45,246 nucleotides of DNA from Sphingopyxis sp. LC81 (GTDB lineage Bacteria > Pseudomonadota > Alphaproteobacteria > Sphingomonadales > Sphingomonadaceae), in assembly GCF_000756375.1 (NCBI RefSeq), contig NZ_JNFD01000038.1, positions 1-45,246 on the forward strand, written 5' to 3'. The translations under genes and the position numbers were made by a program. Below are positions 1 through 8,037 of this stretch, one piece after another. The notes beneath the pieces are model-generated. The model did not search any database and had not been told where the DNA came from. It was given only the letters and a program-made list of their open reading frames with translations. Numbering within the stretch: the first letter of the stretch is position 1; each line of letters opens with the position of its first letter.

Positions 1-27
1 AATCCTTTCCGGCTATGCTCCTGCCGG

Positions 28-99
28 GCAATACCAGTCCATGTCATTGATCACTCCATCTCTCGCAGGACGGACTGAATCACAACATACTGGTATTGC
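28..99. repeat. 11-bp perfect inverted repeat around a 50-bp segment
   Basis: GCAATACCAGT at 28-38 is the exact reverse complement of ACTGGTATTGC at 89-99. The 50 bp between them (39-88) contain the TGA (51-53) that ends the lasso C frame. If the 50-bp segment were flipped, the C frame would pass through it in phase, with no stop, and stay open to base 1. The repeat is seen directly. An invertible switch is only inference; a chance repeat, an assembly artefact or a simple hairpin are alternatives. Confidence 0.7.
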
Positions 100-638
100 T
101 CAACAACTTTTGGGGCAGGCTCTGAGACTGCCGTTTGACCAAGCGGCAGGTGGGGCCGGAAGAGCGCTCTGCCCACGACCTCCCAGTCAACCGAAGGGGA
201 GACAAAGCCAGTATCCACCAAGAGGGCCGCTTCTGAAGCAAAGGCAGTTAGATGGCCGCCCCTCCCGTAATAGCAGGGTGCGCCTCCGGATGGATCGCGC
301 AAAACGTGGCATTTACCCGCAGCGCTGACTGCCGCCACGTAGCTTCCCCAGAACCGTTCAATCAGGTGGCGGCCTTCAGTTTTGAGAACGAGCGACGAAT
401 CTCCGTTTTCAAGCTGCCGGACCTGTGCGGGATTACCGTGACGATGAAATAACTTTCCGACAACAATGCTGTTACCGTCGGGCGATATCAGGACGTCGCT
501 GGAGACGTTCGCAAACAGCACGAACCGGTTATGCTCGTATTCAATGCCCAGCTCACTGCTTTGCTTTACTCGCTGGACAAGGCCGTCGCCGATGCGATGG
601 CCGTCTGAGACAAGAAGCAAGTATCTCAAGCTCATCAT
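51..638 (-). pseudogene. Lasso peptide cyclase (C protein), truncated N-terminal part
   Basis: This matches the N-terminal glutamine-amidotransferase-like half of lasso peptide C proteins (asparagine-synthetase homologues that adenylate the core's ring acid and close the isopeptide ring). Visible family features are FWGSYVA near residue 96 and RDPSGGAPCYY near 116-126. The frame has 195 residues where the family has about 580-600, so the ATP-binding synthetase domain is missing. The start ATG (636-638) overlaps the B stop as ATGA, the usual coupling of B and C. The frame ends at TGA 51-53 inside the segment bounded by the inverted repeat at 28-99. As written it cannot be an active cyclase, unless the rest is restored by inversion or lies beyond the window. 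Confidence 0.75.
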
Positions 639-1321
639 GCCACCAAAATTGGCGTGAACATTAGGGCGCGATCCGGCGTCTCATTCAAGACGCTTGATTC
701 ATTCTGTGCCCAGCAATGTGCAGCAAATGGGTTCGGCTGAACTCCAATGACCAATTTGCAGTGCAGGCCCCGCTTGCGACAGGTCGCCACCAGCGCCAAC
801 GAACGCACCAAGCATTGATCATGGCTGCCTAGAACTAAATCAGAAATTCTGAACGCTCGGACCATTTGCTTCAACGCCGCCTCGTTGCGAGGCGAATCGT
901 TCAACGTAGCCGAAGTGGCCGACGGCCCAAGCACGTCGAGCAATCGGCTCAGCGGCCACCTCTTTACTCTCCGAGACCAGATGAAGCGGGCGACGATCGC
1001 ATGCACTATGGGCGCTATCATCGGACGAAGTTTGCTTACATCGATTTTGGAGCGCGGGACCTGAACATCGGGCATGGACTGTGAAGCAGGCCGCGAGTTT
1101 TGCGGCTGTCGCGTGAGGATATTGTTGCGTTCTAGCCACAGCAGTTGGCTCGGGTCCCCATCGGTCGGCAAATTTCCGAGCGCCCAGCGGCGAAAAGCTT
1201 CTGCTTGAGGGGTTCGCAATGCAAAGTACCGGTTATCGGCGAGGTCAAGAAACACCACCCGGTCGCCGGCAGCGCAGAAGCTCAGTCCATCGCGAAGTGC
1301 GAAACCCATAGTCCATCTCAC
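635..1321 (-). CDS. Lasso peptide leader peptidase (B protein, RRE + transglutaminase-like)
   Basis: 228 residues, the usual size of a fused proteobacterial lasso B protein. The N-terminal ~80 residues (FALRDGLSFCAAGDRVVFLDLADNRYFAL) look like the PqqD-type recognition element that binds the leader. The C-terminal half is the transglutaminase-like cysteine peptidase: Cys170 in DQCLVRSLAL and His202 in AAHCWAQ fit the catalytic pair. The usual third residue, Asp in a VLND-type motif, appears as Glu214 (VLNETPD), with Asp217 close by. B binds the precursor, cuts behind the Thr-Lys end of the leader and hands the core to C. It lies 45 bp downstream of the precursor gene and overlaps C by 4 bp. 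Confidence 0.85.
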   Translation of the reverse strand: MRWTMGFALRDGLSFCAAGDRVVFLDLADNRYFALRTPQAEAFRRWALGNLPTDGDPSQLLWLERNNILTRQPQNSRPASQSMPDVQVPRSKIDVSKLRPMIAPIVHAIVARFIWSRRVKRWPLSRLLDVLGPSATSATLNDSPRNEAALKQMVRAFRISDLVLGSHDQCLVRSLALVATCRKRGLHCKLVIGVQPNPFAAHCWAQNESSVLNETPDRALMFTPILVA

Positions 1322-1328
1322 AGAGATA

Positions 1329-1359
1329 GGACACGCGCGCGACAGGCGCGCGCGTGTCC
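1329..1359. promoter_or_regulatory. GC-rich hairpin between lasso precursor and B genes
   Basis: GGACACGCGCGC (1329-1340) pairs exactly with GCGCGCGTGTCC (1348-1359), and one more G-C pair (1341/1347) leaves a 5-nt loop. It fills the 45-bp gap between the precursor stop and the B start. There is no T-run after it, so it is more likely an mRNA-stabilising or attenuating stem that keeps precursor transcript above B and C transcript than a full terminator. Such hairpins are known between A and the processing genes in other lasso operons. Confidence 0.75.
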
Positions 1360-1366
1360 GGTTTGC

Positions 1367-1495
1367 TCACTCGTCGGAAATGCCGCCGCGCAATTGCTGC
1401 GGACCGAGGGTATCGAAGCCCTGCGGGCCGGGCCCCTTGGTTTCCTCGGTGACGGCGCCGAGATCGATGAGACCATCATTCTGTTCGTGGTTCAT
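1367..1495 (-). CDS. Lasso peptide precursor (A peptide), 42 residues
   Basis: A short gene read on the minus strand from ATG 1493-1495, with a GGAGAG ribosome site just upstream, to TGA 1367-1369. The leader is 20 residues and contains LIDLGAVTEETK, the style of sphingomonad lasso leaders, with Thr at the penultimate position (T19-K20). Cleavage there gives a 22-residue core that begins GPGPQGFD and ends GGISDE. Gly1 and Asp8 of the core would close an 8-residue macrolactam ring, as in astexin, caulonodin and sphingonodin-type peptides. The predicted 14-residue tail contains TLGPQQLR. It stands directly before B and C. Function of the mature peptide is unknown. Confidence 0.88.
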   Translation of the reverse strand: MNHEQNDGLIDLGAVTEETKGPGPQGFDTLGPQQLRGGISDE

Positions 1496-1665
1496 GAGAT
1501 TCTCTCCATTCGCTTTCGATCGCTGCGGAGCGCAGCATTACGAATGTTAGTGAGGCGCTCCCTGATCAGCGACGCGATAAGGCCCCGGATATGGAAGCGC
1601 TTTCGGGCGGCCCGCTCGGATTACGTGGAACTGCTCACAGGCGCGGCTTCATTATTATTGCGAAA

Positions 1666-2316
1666 TCAACACGAAAGATCGTCGCAGTGAGGACTCCCGA
1701 CGGCCGCGGCAATTTCAATTACGCGTCGCTGACGCCGGCGATGATAGGCCCAAATCGACCGTACGAGGTCTGACCATCGACCCCGTACGGTCAAGGCCTG
1801 CACCGCCCTAAGCTCGTCCGCCACGCCGTTGAGAACCGCGGGCTCCCTCAACCTCGCTACGCTGAGTCGCTCCCCAGCTGAGGCGACGGCGCACGCAAGT
1901 TCGCTACTTGAAGAAACGGCCGCGATTGCTGAAAACAATCGAGCCGTGGCCGTCGCAATGCTGATCGGCGTCGTCAGCTCCGGAAGAGGATCGATGATCA
2001 AATGCACGGCTGGTTTGGCATCGATGCGTTTCGGATTCAGGGCGCTGCGAACGAGCTGGCCATGCCAAAAGTACAGGTCCCGCAGTTCGGCCACACCGAC
2101 ATTTGGTATTTCGTAGCCGCCCCCGGCGTGCAGTGAGAGCAGGCGCTCGCCAACAAGCTGGGAAGCGGCATTCCGGATCGGCGTTACGCTCGTACCATAG
2201 TCATCGGCCAGCGATCGCTCGATCAGCGTGGTTCGCGGCGCGAAGCGGCCACGAAGGATATCGTCCTTCAGGAGCGCGTATACGCGAGACGATGTGGCAG
2301 GGCTGGAAAGCATCAT
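1666..2316 (-). CDS. GntR-family transcriptional regulator (FadR-like)
   Basis: 216 residues. The N-terminal winged helix is clear at about residues 10-72 (VYALLKDDILRGRFAPRTTL, then LADDYGTSVTPIRNAASQL and the GGGYEIP wing). The C-terminal part is a divergent FCD-like helical effector domain. It lies 170 bp upstream of the lasso precursor on the same strand, so it may control the cluster through sites in 1496-1665. GntR genes beside sphingomonad lasso clusters are known. Two ATGs stand in tandem at the start (2314-2316 and 2311-2313); the first is used here. The effector cannot be told from the sequence. Confidence 0.8.
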   Translation of the reverse strand: MMLSSPATSSRVYALLKDDILRGRFAPRTTLIERSLADDYGTSVTPIRNAASQLVGERLLSLHAGGGYEIPNVGVAELRDLYFWHGQLVRSALNPKRIDAKPAVHLIIDPLPELTTPISIATATARLFSAIAAVSSSSELACAVASAGERLSVARLREPAVLNGVADELRAVQALTVRGRWSDLVRSIWAYHRRRQRRVIEIAAAVGSPHCDDLSC

Positions 2317-2532
2317 CGCGGAAACGCAATCTTGCCGAGACGATCGTTTGAAAACTCGATGCGAGCGCGAAAGGAGGCGGGTTGGACAGGCATCCTATTC
2401 AGTTTCGCGATTCTTCTCATGGTATGTTGACCGCTCTTCTCCGAATAAATCAGCGGAAGCCGCGAGGTCAAAAGAAACAGTCCTCAATTCTGGAGCAATT
2501 TCCTCCGTTGAACTGCACTCTCCGACCAATTT

Positions 2533-3048
2533 CTATTCGGGCATTTCCCTGGCTTGCGCGACCGCCTCGTCCAGTCGGGCCAGCGCGAGTCCTATCTGCA
2601 ATTGCACTTGCGCAACATCTACATGCAGCTGCTCGGCGATTGCTTCATATGGAAGCCCGTCCAGCGCATGGGCGAGAAATATCTGACGCATCTCCTCCGG
2701 CATGTCAGCTACCGCAGCTTCGAAGCTTCGACGATCCCGCGTATCTGCTCGGGCGGGAAATACAGTCGAAATTTTCACCCAGGCACGAACCCAAGTCGTT
2801 CCGTCCGGGTTGACCTCGATTACCCGCTCATCCTGATCAATTCGGAGGAACGATGTCGTCGCCCATCGTTCCCGAGCTTCCCGTATTGCTGGATGCGCGG
2901 GTGCCGTCAGGCGCTTTAGTTCCTCTGTCACGCGTGCGGCGAGTTCTCGCCTTCGTGCCCGGCGCTGGAATCCCATCCCGACGAGTTCGCCGTTTTGCAG
3001 AGAATGGAGGAGTTGCTGGAGAAGCTCGATTATTTGGCGGGTGATCAT
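2533..3048 (-). CDS. Sigma-70 region 4-like helix-turn-helix protein
   Basis: 171 residues. Only the C-terminal part is recognisable: ADMPEEMRQIFLAHALDGLPYEAIAEQLHVDVAQVQLQIGLALARLDEAV, about residues 115-162, has the shape of sigma factor region 4 (helix-turn-helix that reads the -35 element). There is no region 2, so it is not a complete sigma factor. The N-terminal half is basic (RRARRRELAARV) and unassigned. It could be a small transcription factor or a diverged ECF remnant. The start is ATG 3046-3048. The neighbours give no functional clue. Confidence 0.6.
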   Translation of the reverse strand: MITRQIIELLQQLLHSLQNGELVGMGFQRRARRRELAARVTEELKRLTAPAHPAIREARERWATTSFLRIDQDERVIEVNPDGTTWVRAWVKISTVFPARADTRDRRSFEAAVADMPEEMRQIFLAHALDGLPYEAIAEQLHVDVAQVQLQIGLALARLDEAVAQAREMPE

Positions 3049-3266
3049 GATATGGGCCCTTCGGAACGACAGACCGTTGGCAAAGCTGTACGGGTCAGCC
3101 TGGGATATGACGCGCGGTCACCGGAACGCCGGGCTCAAACTCGCTCGACATTCCACTGACCCCGCCTTTCGCTTCCCTCTCCCCTCCTTCGCGTCCATAT
3201 GGACGCTGAAATCCTTGGGAGCCTGGCTCATCCGATGAGTCCCAGGCAGGGCGCATTGGGGCCTGC

Positions 3267-3692
3267 ATGACTGACGAATTTTCGCTCGATCGCTTTGTGG
3301 AGGTTCAGGGGCTCGCCTATGCTCCTGCGCTCGCCGAAATACGGCGAGGTGCGAAGCGGACCCATTGGATGTGGTGGATATTTCCTCAGCTTGCGAAGCT
3401 AGGCCGCAGCTCGACAGCGCAGCAATTTGCGATTCACTCGGTGAGGGAAGCTCAGGCCTATCTGGACCATCCGATTCTAGGGCCACGTTATCTGGAATGC
3501 GTGACGGCTCTGCAGGACCTCAATACCAGCGATGCGGATGCAGTCTTCGGAGAGATTGACGCCAAGAAGCTTCGCTCATCGCTCACCCTGTTCGAGCTAG
3601 CCTATCCACATCCGCTATTCAGCGCTGCGCTTGATCGTTGGTTTAGCGGTGCGCGCGACCCGATGACGTTGCAGTTGCTCGGTAAAGCATGA
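3267..3692 (+). CDS. DUF1810 family protein
   Basis: 141 residues, full length for the family. The signature is strong: RFVEVQGLAYAPALAEIRRGAKRTHWMWWIFPQL followed by LGRSSTAQQFAI, then LGPRYLECVTAL and FFELAYPH-like LTLFELAYPHPLFSAALDRWF. DUF1810 proteins are small soluble alpha-helical proteins of unknown biochemical role, sometimes called calpastatin-like. The gene stands alone, with about 220 bp upstream and about 150 bp downstream to the next gene. I infer no function. Confidence 0.85.
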   Translation: MTDEFSLDRFVEVQGLAYAPALAEIRRGAKRTHWMWWIFPQLAKLGRSSTAQQFAIHSVREAQAYLDHPILGPRYLECVTALQDLNTSDADAVFGEIDAKKLRSSLTLFELAYPHPLFSAALDRWFSGARDPMTLQLLGKA

Positions 3693-3845
3693 ACAGGCCA
3701 ATGCTTGGGGTTGATCCTGTAATCCCGGGCATCGGCTCCCCTTCACCCGCCCCTTTCCGCGAGCCCGCTTGATCGATGGTCGCGCGGGCAGAAATTGTTG
3801 CGCGACGCGCGGAACTTAGTTTCACTTGATCAAAGGGGGAATCCG

Positions 3846-4661
3846 GTGTGGAAATATATTTCAGCGGCTTGCGTCGGGCTGTCAGCGGCGCTCTCAGGCC
3901 TAATCTGGTTGGCACGCACGTCGCCCGCCGCGTTCCTGCGGGACGCTGATCAAAACTTGGCCGAGTGGTTAAGGCGGGCAGGCGGGGATAGCCCGCCTCT
4001 GCACATTGCTTCCGGACTCGTCGATCACGCAGGCTGGATCATTATGGCGCTGATCGCGGTCGGCGGCATCGCTGCCTATATAGGCCTCCGCTCGCCATTA
4101 ATGATCAGAGCGCTCGAAGTGGCCATCGACACCCCCAGTCAGGGCAGCAGCGCCCTTTGGCTGGCCGTGAAGAACCGGTCGCGCACAAAGATCGAGGGCG
4201 TCCAGACACACTTGACGCGGGTCGAACCTGAGGTCCCGGCATTCCCGGCCCAAGCGCTTCCGCCTTTCGAACTTTCGACAAAAAGTGCCCTCGAAGCACA
4301 CCGGTCGCAGACCCAAGCGCCTCTATCAGTTGATTTCGTGCTGGCTGCCGGTGCTACCGATAAATTTGAAATCGCGTCGCTGGCAAGCGATGGCGCGTTG
4401 GAATGGTGCGTGACGCATCCCGCAGGGGATGCAACCTTCCTCCTCGACAAGACCTACATCCTGACTGTCGAGGTCACGGGCGGGCACCCGACCGCCAAGG
4501 CTCGGATTGAGTTGGCGCTCATCGACAACGAGAAAGGGAAATGGACCGCCGCATTGTTGAGAAACAACTGCATCGCTCGTGCCTGGCAGTGGCTGCAGGC
4601 GCAGCAACGGCAAGCGGAAGGTCAAGTCGCGTGGGGACAAGTGCATGATGAATTTGGCTGA
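3846..4661 (+). CDS. Hypothetical two-helix membrane protein
   Basis: 271 residues from the GTG at 3846, chosen because AAGGGGGA lies about 5 bp upstream; the frame itself is open from a TTG at 3795. Two hydrophobic helices are visible near the N-terminus (YISAACVGLSAALSGLIWLA and GWIIMALIAVGGIAAYIGL). After them comes a soluble domain of about 190 residues, predicted beta-rich, with repeated LTVEV- and LALID-type strands. The end (IARAWQWLQAQQRQAEGQVAWGQV) is helical. I recognise no family. Topology suggests a membrane-anchored soluble domain. Confidence 0.6.
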   Translation: MWKYISAACVGLSAALSGLIWLARTSPAAFLRDADQNLAEWLRRAGGDSPPLHIASGLVDHAGWIIMALIAVGGIAAYIGLRSPLMIRALEVAIDTPSQGSSALWLAVKNRSRTKIEGVQTHLTRVEPEVPAFPAQALPPFELSTKSALEAHRSQTQAPLSVDFVLAAGATDKFEIASLASDGALEWCVTHPAGDATFLLDKTYILTVEVTGGHPTAKARIELALIDNEKGKWTAALLRNNCIARAWQWLQAQQRQAEGQVAWGQVHDEFG

Positions 4662-5016
4662 CATGTCCGAGATGGACACTTGCTTATACCGCACCGTCGC
4701 CCTCTGGAGATGCACGACCCGGTTGTGAGCCGCCCCTTTGACCTGGCAGGGTTTCGAGCCGCCTGCACGGCCGCGTCAATTTGGTTCAGACTCCGTGACG
4801 GAGCATGTGGACCTTCCGATCACGAAGCCAGCATGTCGATGTCGAGACCCCGTTTATTATTCGCTCTCCGGTCCTCAGCATAGTAGAAGATCAGGATCAC
4901 CTGCAGCGCGTGGTGGCCAACAAGTCACGGTGCGTTGCTAGATCGGCGTAATGTCGCTTGCGCCTGCGAGAGGGGATTCATCGAGTTCGCTCTTCCCACC
5001 AGACCGCCTTAAGGCC
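4662..5016. other. 355-bp gap without a supported gene
   Basis: No frame here has a convincing start, ribosome site and family similarity. One open stretch on the plus strand (about 4815-4940), reading QHVDVETPFIIRSPVLSIVEDQ, has protein-like composition and may be the eroded end of a lost gene, but I could not identify it. The left part follows the 4661 stop directly; the right part is the 3' flank of the DUF3800 gene. Confidence 0.4.
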
Positions 5017-6072
5017 TCACTTTTTTGGCGCGAAATTCGCGGCAAAATAGTCGATCACTTGGGCCGCTTGGGTGCCACGCCGAAACTGTTTCTGCGCCGC
5101 GAAGTCGACGCTTGGAATCAGGTGAATGAATTGATCCTCGGCATAGAGCGGCATCAGCTTCTCCGGGTCCAAGCCCTCGCTTCGCAAGCCTGTCATGACA
5201 TTGGCCGCCTCGAGTGCCGCACCGATCATGACATCTGCCAATTGGACGGCCGGGCTCGTCTTTGAGTCGACCTGGACGACTTCTGTCAGCTTCAGCGGGA
5301 ATTTGAAGCTGGCGATCTCGGATTGGCGAAGCTCGATCTCGCCCTCATGGTCAATGAAGCTGCACAGGAGATCATGATAGGTTGCGAGATTCTTCGACTG
5401 ATCATGCTCGACGCGATAGGGACCATCGCTCATCACCTCCATGCGGGTGATGAGCGATTGCAGGACAACCAATGCCGCATCGGTCGTTACACCTTCGGTC
5501 GCGATCGCCGACAGGCATTCCGGGGCGGCATATTGGGCGAGCGGACCGATGGCTTCGGAAAATTCCTGCCACTTCGTCTTGCGCGCTGCTTGGACAAGGT
5601 CCGTAAGAGCCGCACGCGTCTTTTCCTTCGTGGCTCGCTGGAATGCGGCGAGCATCGCTTCGAACTCCGGCTTGCCGAGCAGCGTGGGACCTGCCGTCGC
5701 CAGCAGCGAGGCCATCCCATAATTCTGGCCGTCTTCATAGAAATTGCAGCCCCGCTCATAATACCATGGCTCGACGGCATAGTCGCAGAACATGAGGATC
5801 AGCAGGAACCGCTTGTCGCAGACATAGGTCACAGATTTATATGTGCGCAGCAGCTCGGCGAGGAGCGCAAGCAGGCGTGGATGGTTGCCGGCACGGCGCG
5901 AAAGTGCGCGATATTTCAGCTCGCCAGCCTGTAATCGCGGGAAATATTCCCTGATCAGCCGGGCGGCCTCCTCATCTTCGATTGCGATGGCGGCGGCACC
6001 CTGGAACCGCTGGTCACGGTTCAGGAGATCGAACCCGGTGTAGCCGCTTTCGTCGATCCGGAAGCATTCCAT
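5017..6072 (-). CDS. DUF3800 domain protein
   Basis: 351 residues. The N-terminal FRIDESGYTGFDLLN and the C-terminal VDSKTSPAVQLADVMIGAALEA are the two hallmarks of DUF3800: an RNase H-like fold with an early Asp-Glu pair (D7, E8) and a late Asp in the QLAD motif. DUF3800 proteins occur in defence islands and near mobile elements; a nuclease activity is suspected for the family but not shown by this sequence. The gene begins 3 bp after the stop of a frameshifted AbiJ-like gene on the same strand, so the two formed an operon. Confidence 0.8.
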   Translation of the reverse strand: MECFRIDESGYTGFDLLNRDQRFQGAAAIAIEDEEAARLIREYFPRLQAGELKYRALSRRAGNHPRLLALLAELLRTYKSVTYVCDKRFLLILMFCDYAVEPWYYERGCNFYEDGQNYGMASLLATAGPTLLGKPEFEAMLAAFQRATKEKTRAALTDLVQAARKTKWQEFSEAIGPLAQYAAPECLSAIATEGVTTDAALVVLQSLITRMEVMSDGPYRVEHDQSKNLATYHDLLCSFIDHEGEIELRQSEIASFKFPLKLTEVVQVDSKTSPAVQLADVMIGAALEAANVMTGLRSEGLDPEKLMPLYAEDQFIHLIPSVDFAAQKQFRRGTQAAQVIDYFAANFAPKK

Positions 6073-6075
6073 GGC

Positions 6076-6434
6076 TCAGAAGGGAATAACGTCAGTGCGA
6101 TGAAGAGCAAGCACCTGTTTGGCGCCCGTATAATCTTGGCTTGCAAGCTCGGCGTGGATGCGCTCGGCGATGTCGTAGACCTTGTACCAAGGCGCATCGT
6201 CGATCAGCCGATGGACCTCATGCTCGATATTGCCCGGCGAACAATTATTGGAATCGGGTCGCTTGAGCAGCGCCTAGCAGCCATGCCGCGCATGCCGCCT
6301 GGTCCAATGCCAGCGGCACAACCGTGCATCAGAACAGCAGCTCGAACCTCCTCCGGGGCATCTCCTCTGGTAGTGATTTCAACATCGGCGCCGTGATAGC
6401 CGTGGCGTTCCGAGAATGAAGCTGAGCCCATCAT
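6076..6434 (-). pseudogene. AbiJ N-terminal-like gene, broken by one frameshift
   Basis: From ATG 6432-6434 the frame reads SASFSERHGYHGADVEITTRGDAPEEVRAAVL, the start pattern of AbiJ N-terminal domain proteins (FSKRxGY..., EDAPEELR...). Around 6275-6290 the similarity jumps by one base: the other minus frame carries ALLKRPDSNN, NIEHEVHRLIDDAPWYKVYD and IAERIHAELA, ending in VIPF and TGA 6076-6078, which is the rest of the same domain. The span of 359 bp is one base short of a multiple of three. The intact product would be about 119 residues. It lies directly before the DUF3800 gene, so an AbiJ-NTD/DUF3800 pair has been inactivated at its first gene, unless this is a sequencing error. Confidence 0.7.
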
Positions 6435-6474
6435 GCGGAAGCGATAGCATCGCACTCGCAACCGCGATACAAAT

Positions 6475-6529
6475 CCTTGGTCATTGCGCATAAATACCAA
6501 GGAACTATATCACTGCTATGGAAGCAGTG
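6475..6529. promoter_or_regulatory. Two inverted repeats in the abiE promoter region
   Basis: CCTTGGT (6475-6481) and ACCAAGG (6496-6502) form one inverted repeat with a 14-bp spacer. CACTGCT (6511-6517) and AGCAGTG (6523-6529) form a second with the start codon in its 5-bp spacer. AbiEi antitoxins are known to repress their own operon by binding inverted repeats at the promoter, so these are the natural candidate operators. Confidence 0.6.
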
Positions 6530-7126
6530 AGTCACCGCGATCGGGCCCTTGAGGTGGCACGTCAGTGCGGCATCGCACGCGGCCGCGATTTCGACGCGGC
6601 TGGTGTCACGCGCGCAACCGTGAAACGGCTGTGCGACCAAGGGGTTCTTCAGCAGATCGGGCGTGGACTTTATAAACTCGCCGACGCGCCGGTTGATAGC
6701 GGCACCAGCTTGGCAGAGGCTGCCCGGATCCAGCCGAGGGGCGTCATCTGCCTCCTCTCGGCGCTGCAGTTCCATGAGCTGACTACCCAGACGCCACATA
6801 TGGTCTGGATGATGCTAGGGCAGAAAGATTGGGCTCCCGTGAACGCATCGGTCGCGCTCAAGATCGTGCGCGCGAGCGGTGAAGCGCTTACTGCCGGTGT
6901 CGAGACCCACATGATCGATGGTGTGCCGGTTCCGATCACCGACCCGGCAAAAACGGTCGCCGACTGCTTCAAGCATCGGAACAAGATCGGTATCGACGTG
7001 GCGGTCGAGGCGCTGCGCGACTTCATGAAGATCCGTTCCCGCCGCGACCTCAACCAGATTTACCGCTATGCGCAGCTCGATCGCGTTCAATCGGTGATGC
7101 GGCCGTATCTTGAGGCGATCGTGTGA
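6518..7126 (+). CDS. abiEi: AbiEi-family antitoxin / transcriptional regulator
   Basis: 202 residues. An N-terminal winged helix (about residues 10-58, GVTRATVKRLCDQGVLQQIGRGLYKL) is followed by the AbiEi C-terminal domain, with RGVICLLSALQFHELTTQTP, the ITDPAKTVADCFKHRNKIG motif and DVAVEALRDFM. This is the standard layout of type IV toxin-antitoxin regulators of the AbiE class: the protein represses its operon and counteracts AbiEii. Its stop overlaps the AbiEii GTG start (GTGA), so translation is coupled. Two inverted repeats lie at the promoter and start codon. Confidence 0.9.
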   Translation: MEAVSHRDRALEVARQCGIARGRDFDAAGVTRATVKRLCDQGVLQQIGRGLYKLADAPVDSGTSLAEAARIQPRGVICLLSALQFHELTTQTPHMVWMMLGQKDWAPVNASVALKIVRASGEALTAGVETHMIDGVPVPITDPAKTVADCFKHRNKIGIDVAVEALRDFMKIRSRRDLNQIYRYAQLDRVQSVMRPYLEAIV

Positions 7127-8034
7127 GCGCAGTACCCAAGAATGTCGCGATCTCGGTCCGCGACCGGCTCGTCGCGCGGGCGCGCAGCCGGCGGGAAAAT
7201 GCGCAGCTCCTGATGACACGCTATGCCATCGAGCGGCTGCTCTATCGGCTGAGTCGTTCTCAGCACCGCGACCGCTTCATCCTGAAGGGTGCGATGCTTT
7301 TCAGCCTGTGGGCCGACGCGCCGTATCGCGCGACCGGCGATCTTGATCTGCTCGGCGCTGGCGAGAACGCGCCAGACAAGCTCGCCTCAATATTTCAGGA
7401 AATCTTCGCCGTGGATGTTGAGGATGATGGAATCCTATTCCAGCCGGACACGCTAAGGGCCGCTGCCGCGCGCGCGGAGGATGAATATGCGGGCGTCCGG
7501 ATCGACTTTCTGGCCGAACTCGCGGGTGCGCGGTTGCCGATGCACATCGACATCGGCTTTGGCGATGCAGTTACCCCAGCGCCGGTCGACATCCGCTATC
7601 CATCGATGCTCGTCCAGCCGATGGCGGAACTGCGCGCCTATCCGCCAGAAACGGTCGTGGCGGAGAAATTCCAGGCGATGGTAGCGCTCGACATGATCAA
7701 CACCCGCCTGAAGGACTTCTATGACCTCTGGGTCATCGCGAATGCTTTCGAGTTTGACGGCACGGTGCTGGCGCGCGCGATTGCCGCGACGTTCGAGCGG
7801 CGCCAGACGAAAGTCCCGGCGCAGATTCCGGCCGCACTCACTGCGGCCTATGCCGACGAGAGGCAAGGCCAGTGGGCGGCCTTTCTCAGGCGCACCGAGA
7901 TAGCGCTCGCGCCAGATCCGTTTCCGGATGTTCAGGCGCAGATCGAGCATTTGGTGATGCCGCCAGCAGTAGCCCTCGCCAGCGGCGCGGGCTTTGAGGG
8001 GCGCTGGCATCCCGGTGGTCCGTGGGATACCTGA
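7123..8034 (+). CDS. abiEii: AbiEii/AbiGii nucleotidyltransferase toxin
   Basis: 303 residues starting at GTG 7123, overlapping the antitoxin stop by 4 bp. Family features are FILKGAMLFSLWADAPYRATGDLDLLG (residues ~46-72), which holds the KGG-like turn and the DLDLLG nucleotidyltransferase acid pair, then VRIDFLAELAGARLPMHIDIGFGDAV and ETVVAEKFQAMVALDMINTRLKDFYDLW. AbiEii toxins are nucleotidyltransferases that arrest growth; some of the wider family extend tRNA 3' ends. All expected motifs are present, so the toxin looks intact. A GNAT gene follows after 3 bp. Confidence 0.9.
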   Translation: MSAVPKNVAISVRDRLVARARSRRENAQLLMTRYAIERLLYRLSRSQHRDRFILKGAMLFSLWADAPYRATGDLDLLGAGENAPDKLASIFQEIFAVDVEDDGILFQPDTLRAAAARAEDEYAGVRIDFLAELAGARLPMHIDIGFGDAVTPAPVDIRYPSMLVQPMAELRAYPPETVVAEKFQAMVALDMINTRLKDFYDLWVIANAFEFDGTVLARAIAATFERRQTKVPAQIPAALTAAYADERQGQWAAFLRRTEIALAPDPFPDVQAQIEHLVMPPAVALASGAGFEGRWHPGGPWDT

Positions 8035-8037
8035 TTC

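Noticed and set aside
41..328. A 95-codon plus-strand frame at the window start
   Set aside because: It runs against the lasso C homology. Its first codons are of interest only because they equal the flipped 50-bp segment.
4738..4941. A 67-codon frame in the gap before the DUF3800 gene
   Set aside because: Arg/Ser/Pro-rich composition, no ribosome site, no similarity; a competing frame looks equally protein-like.
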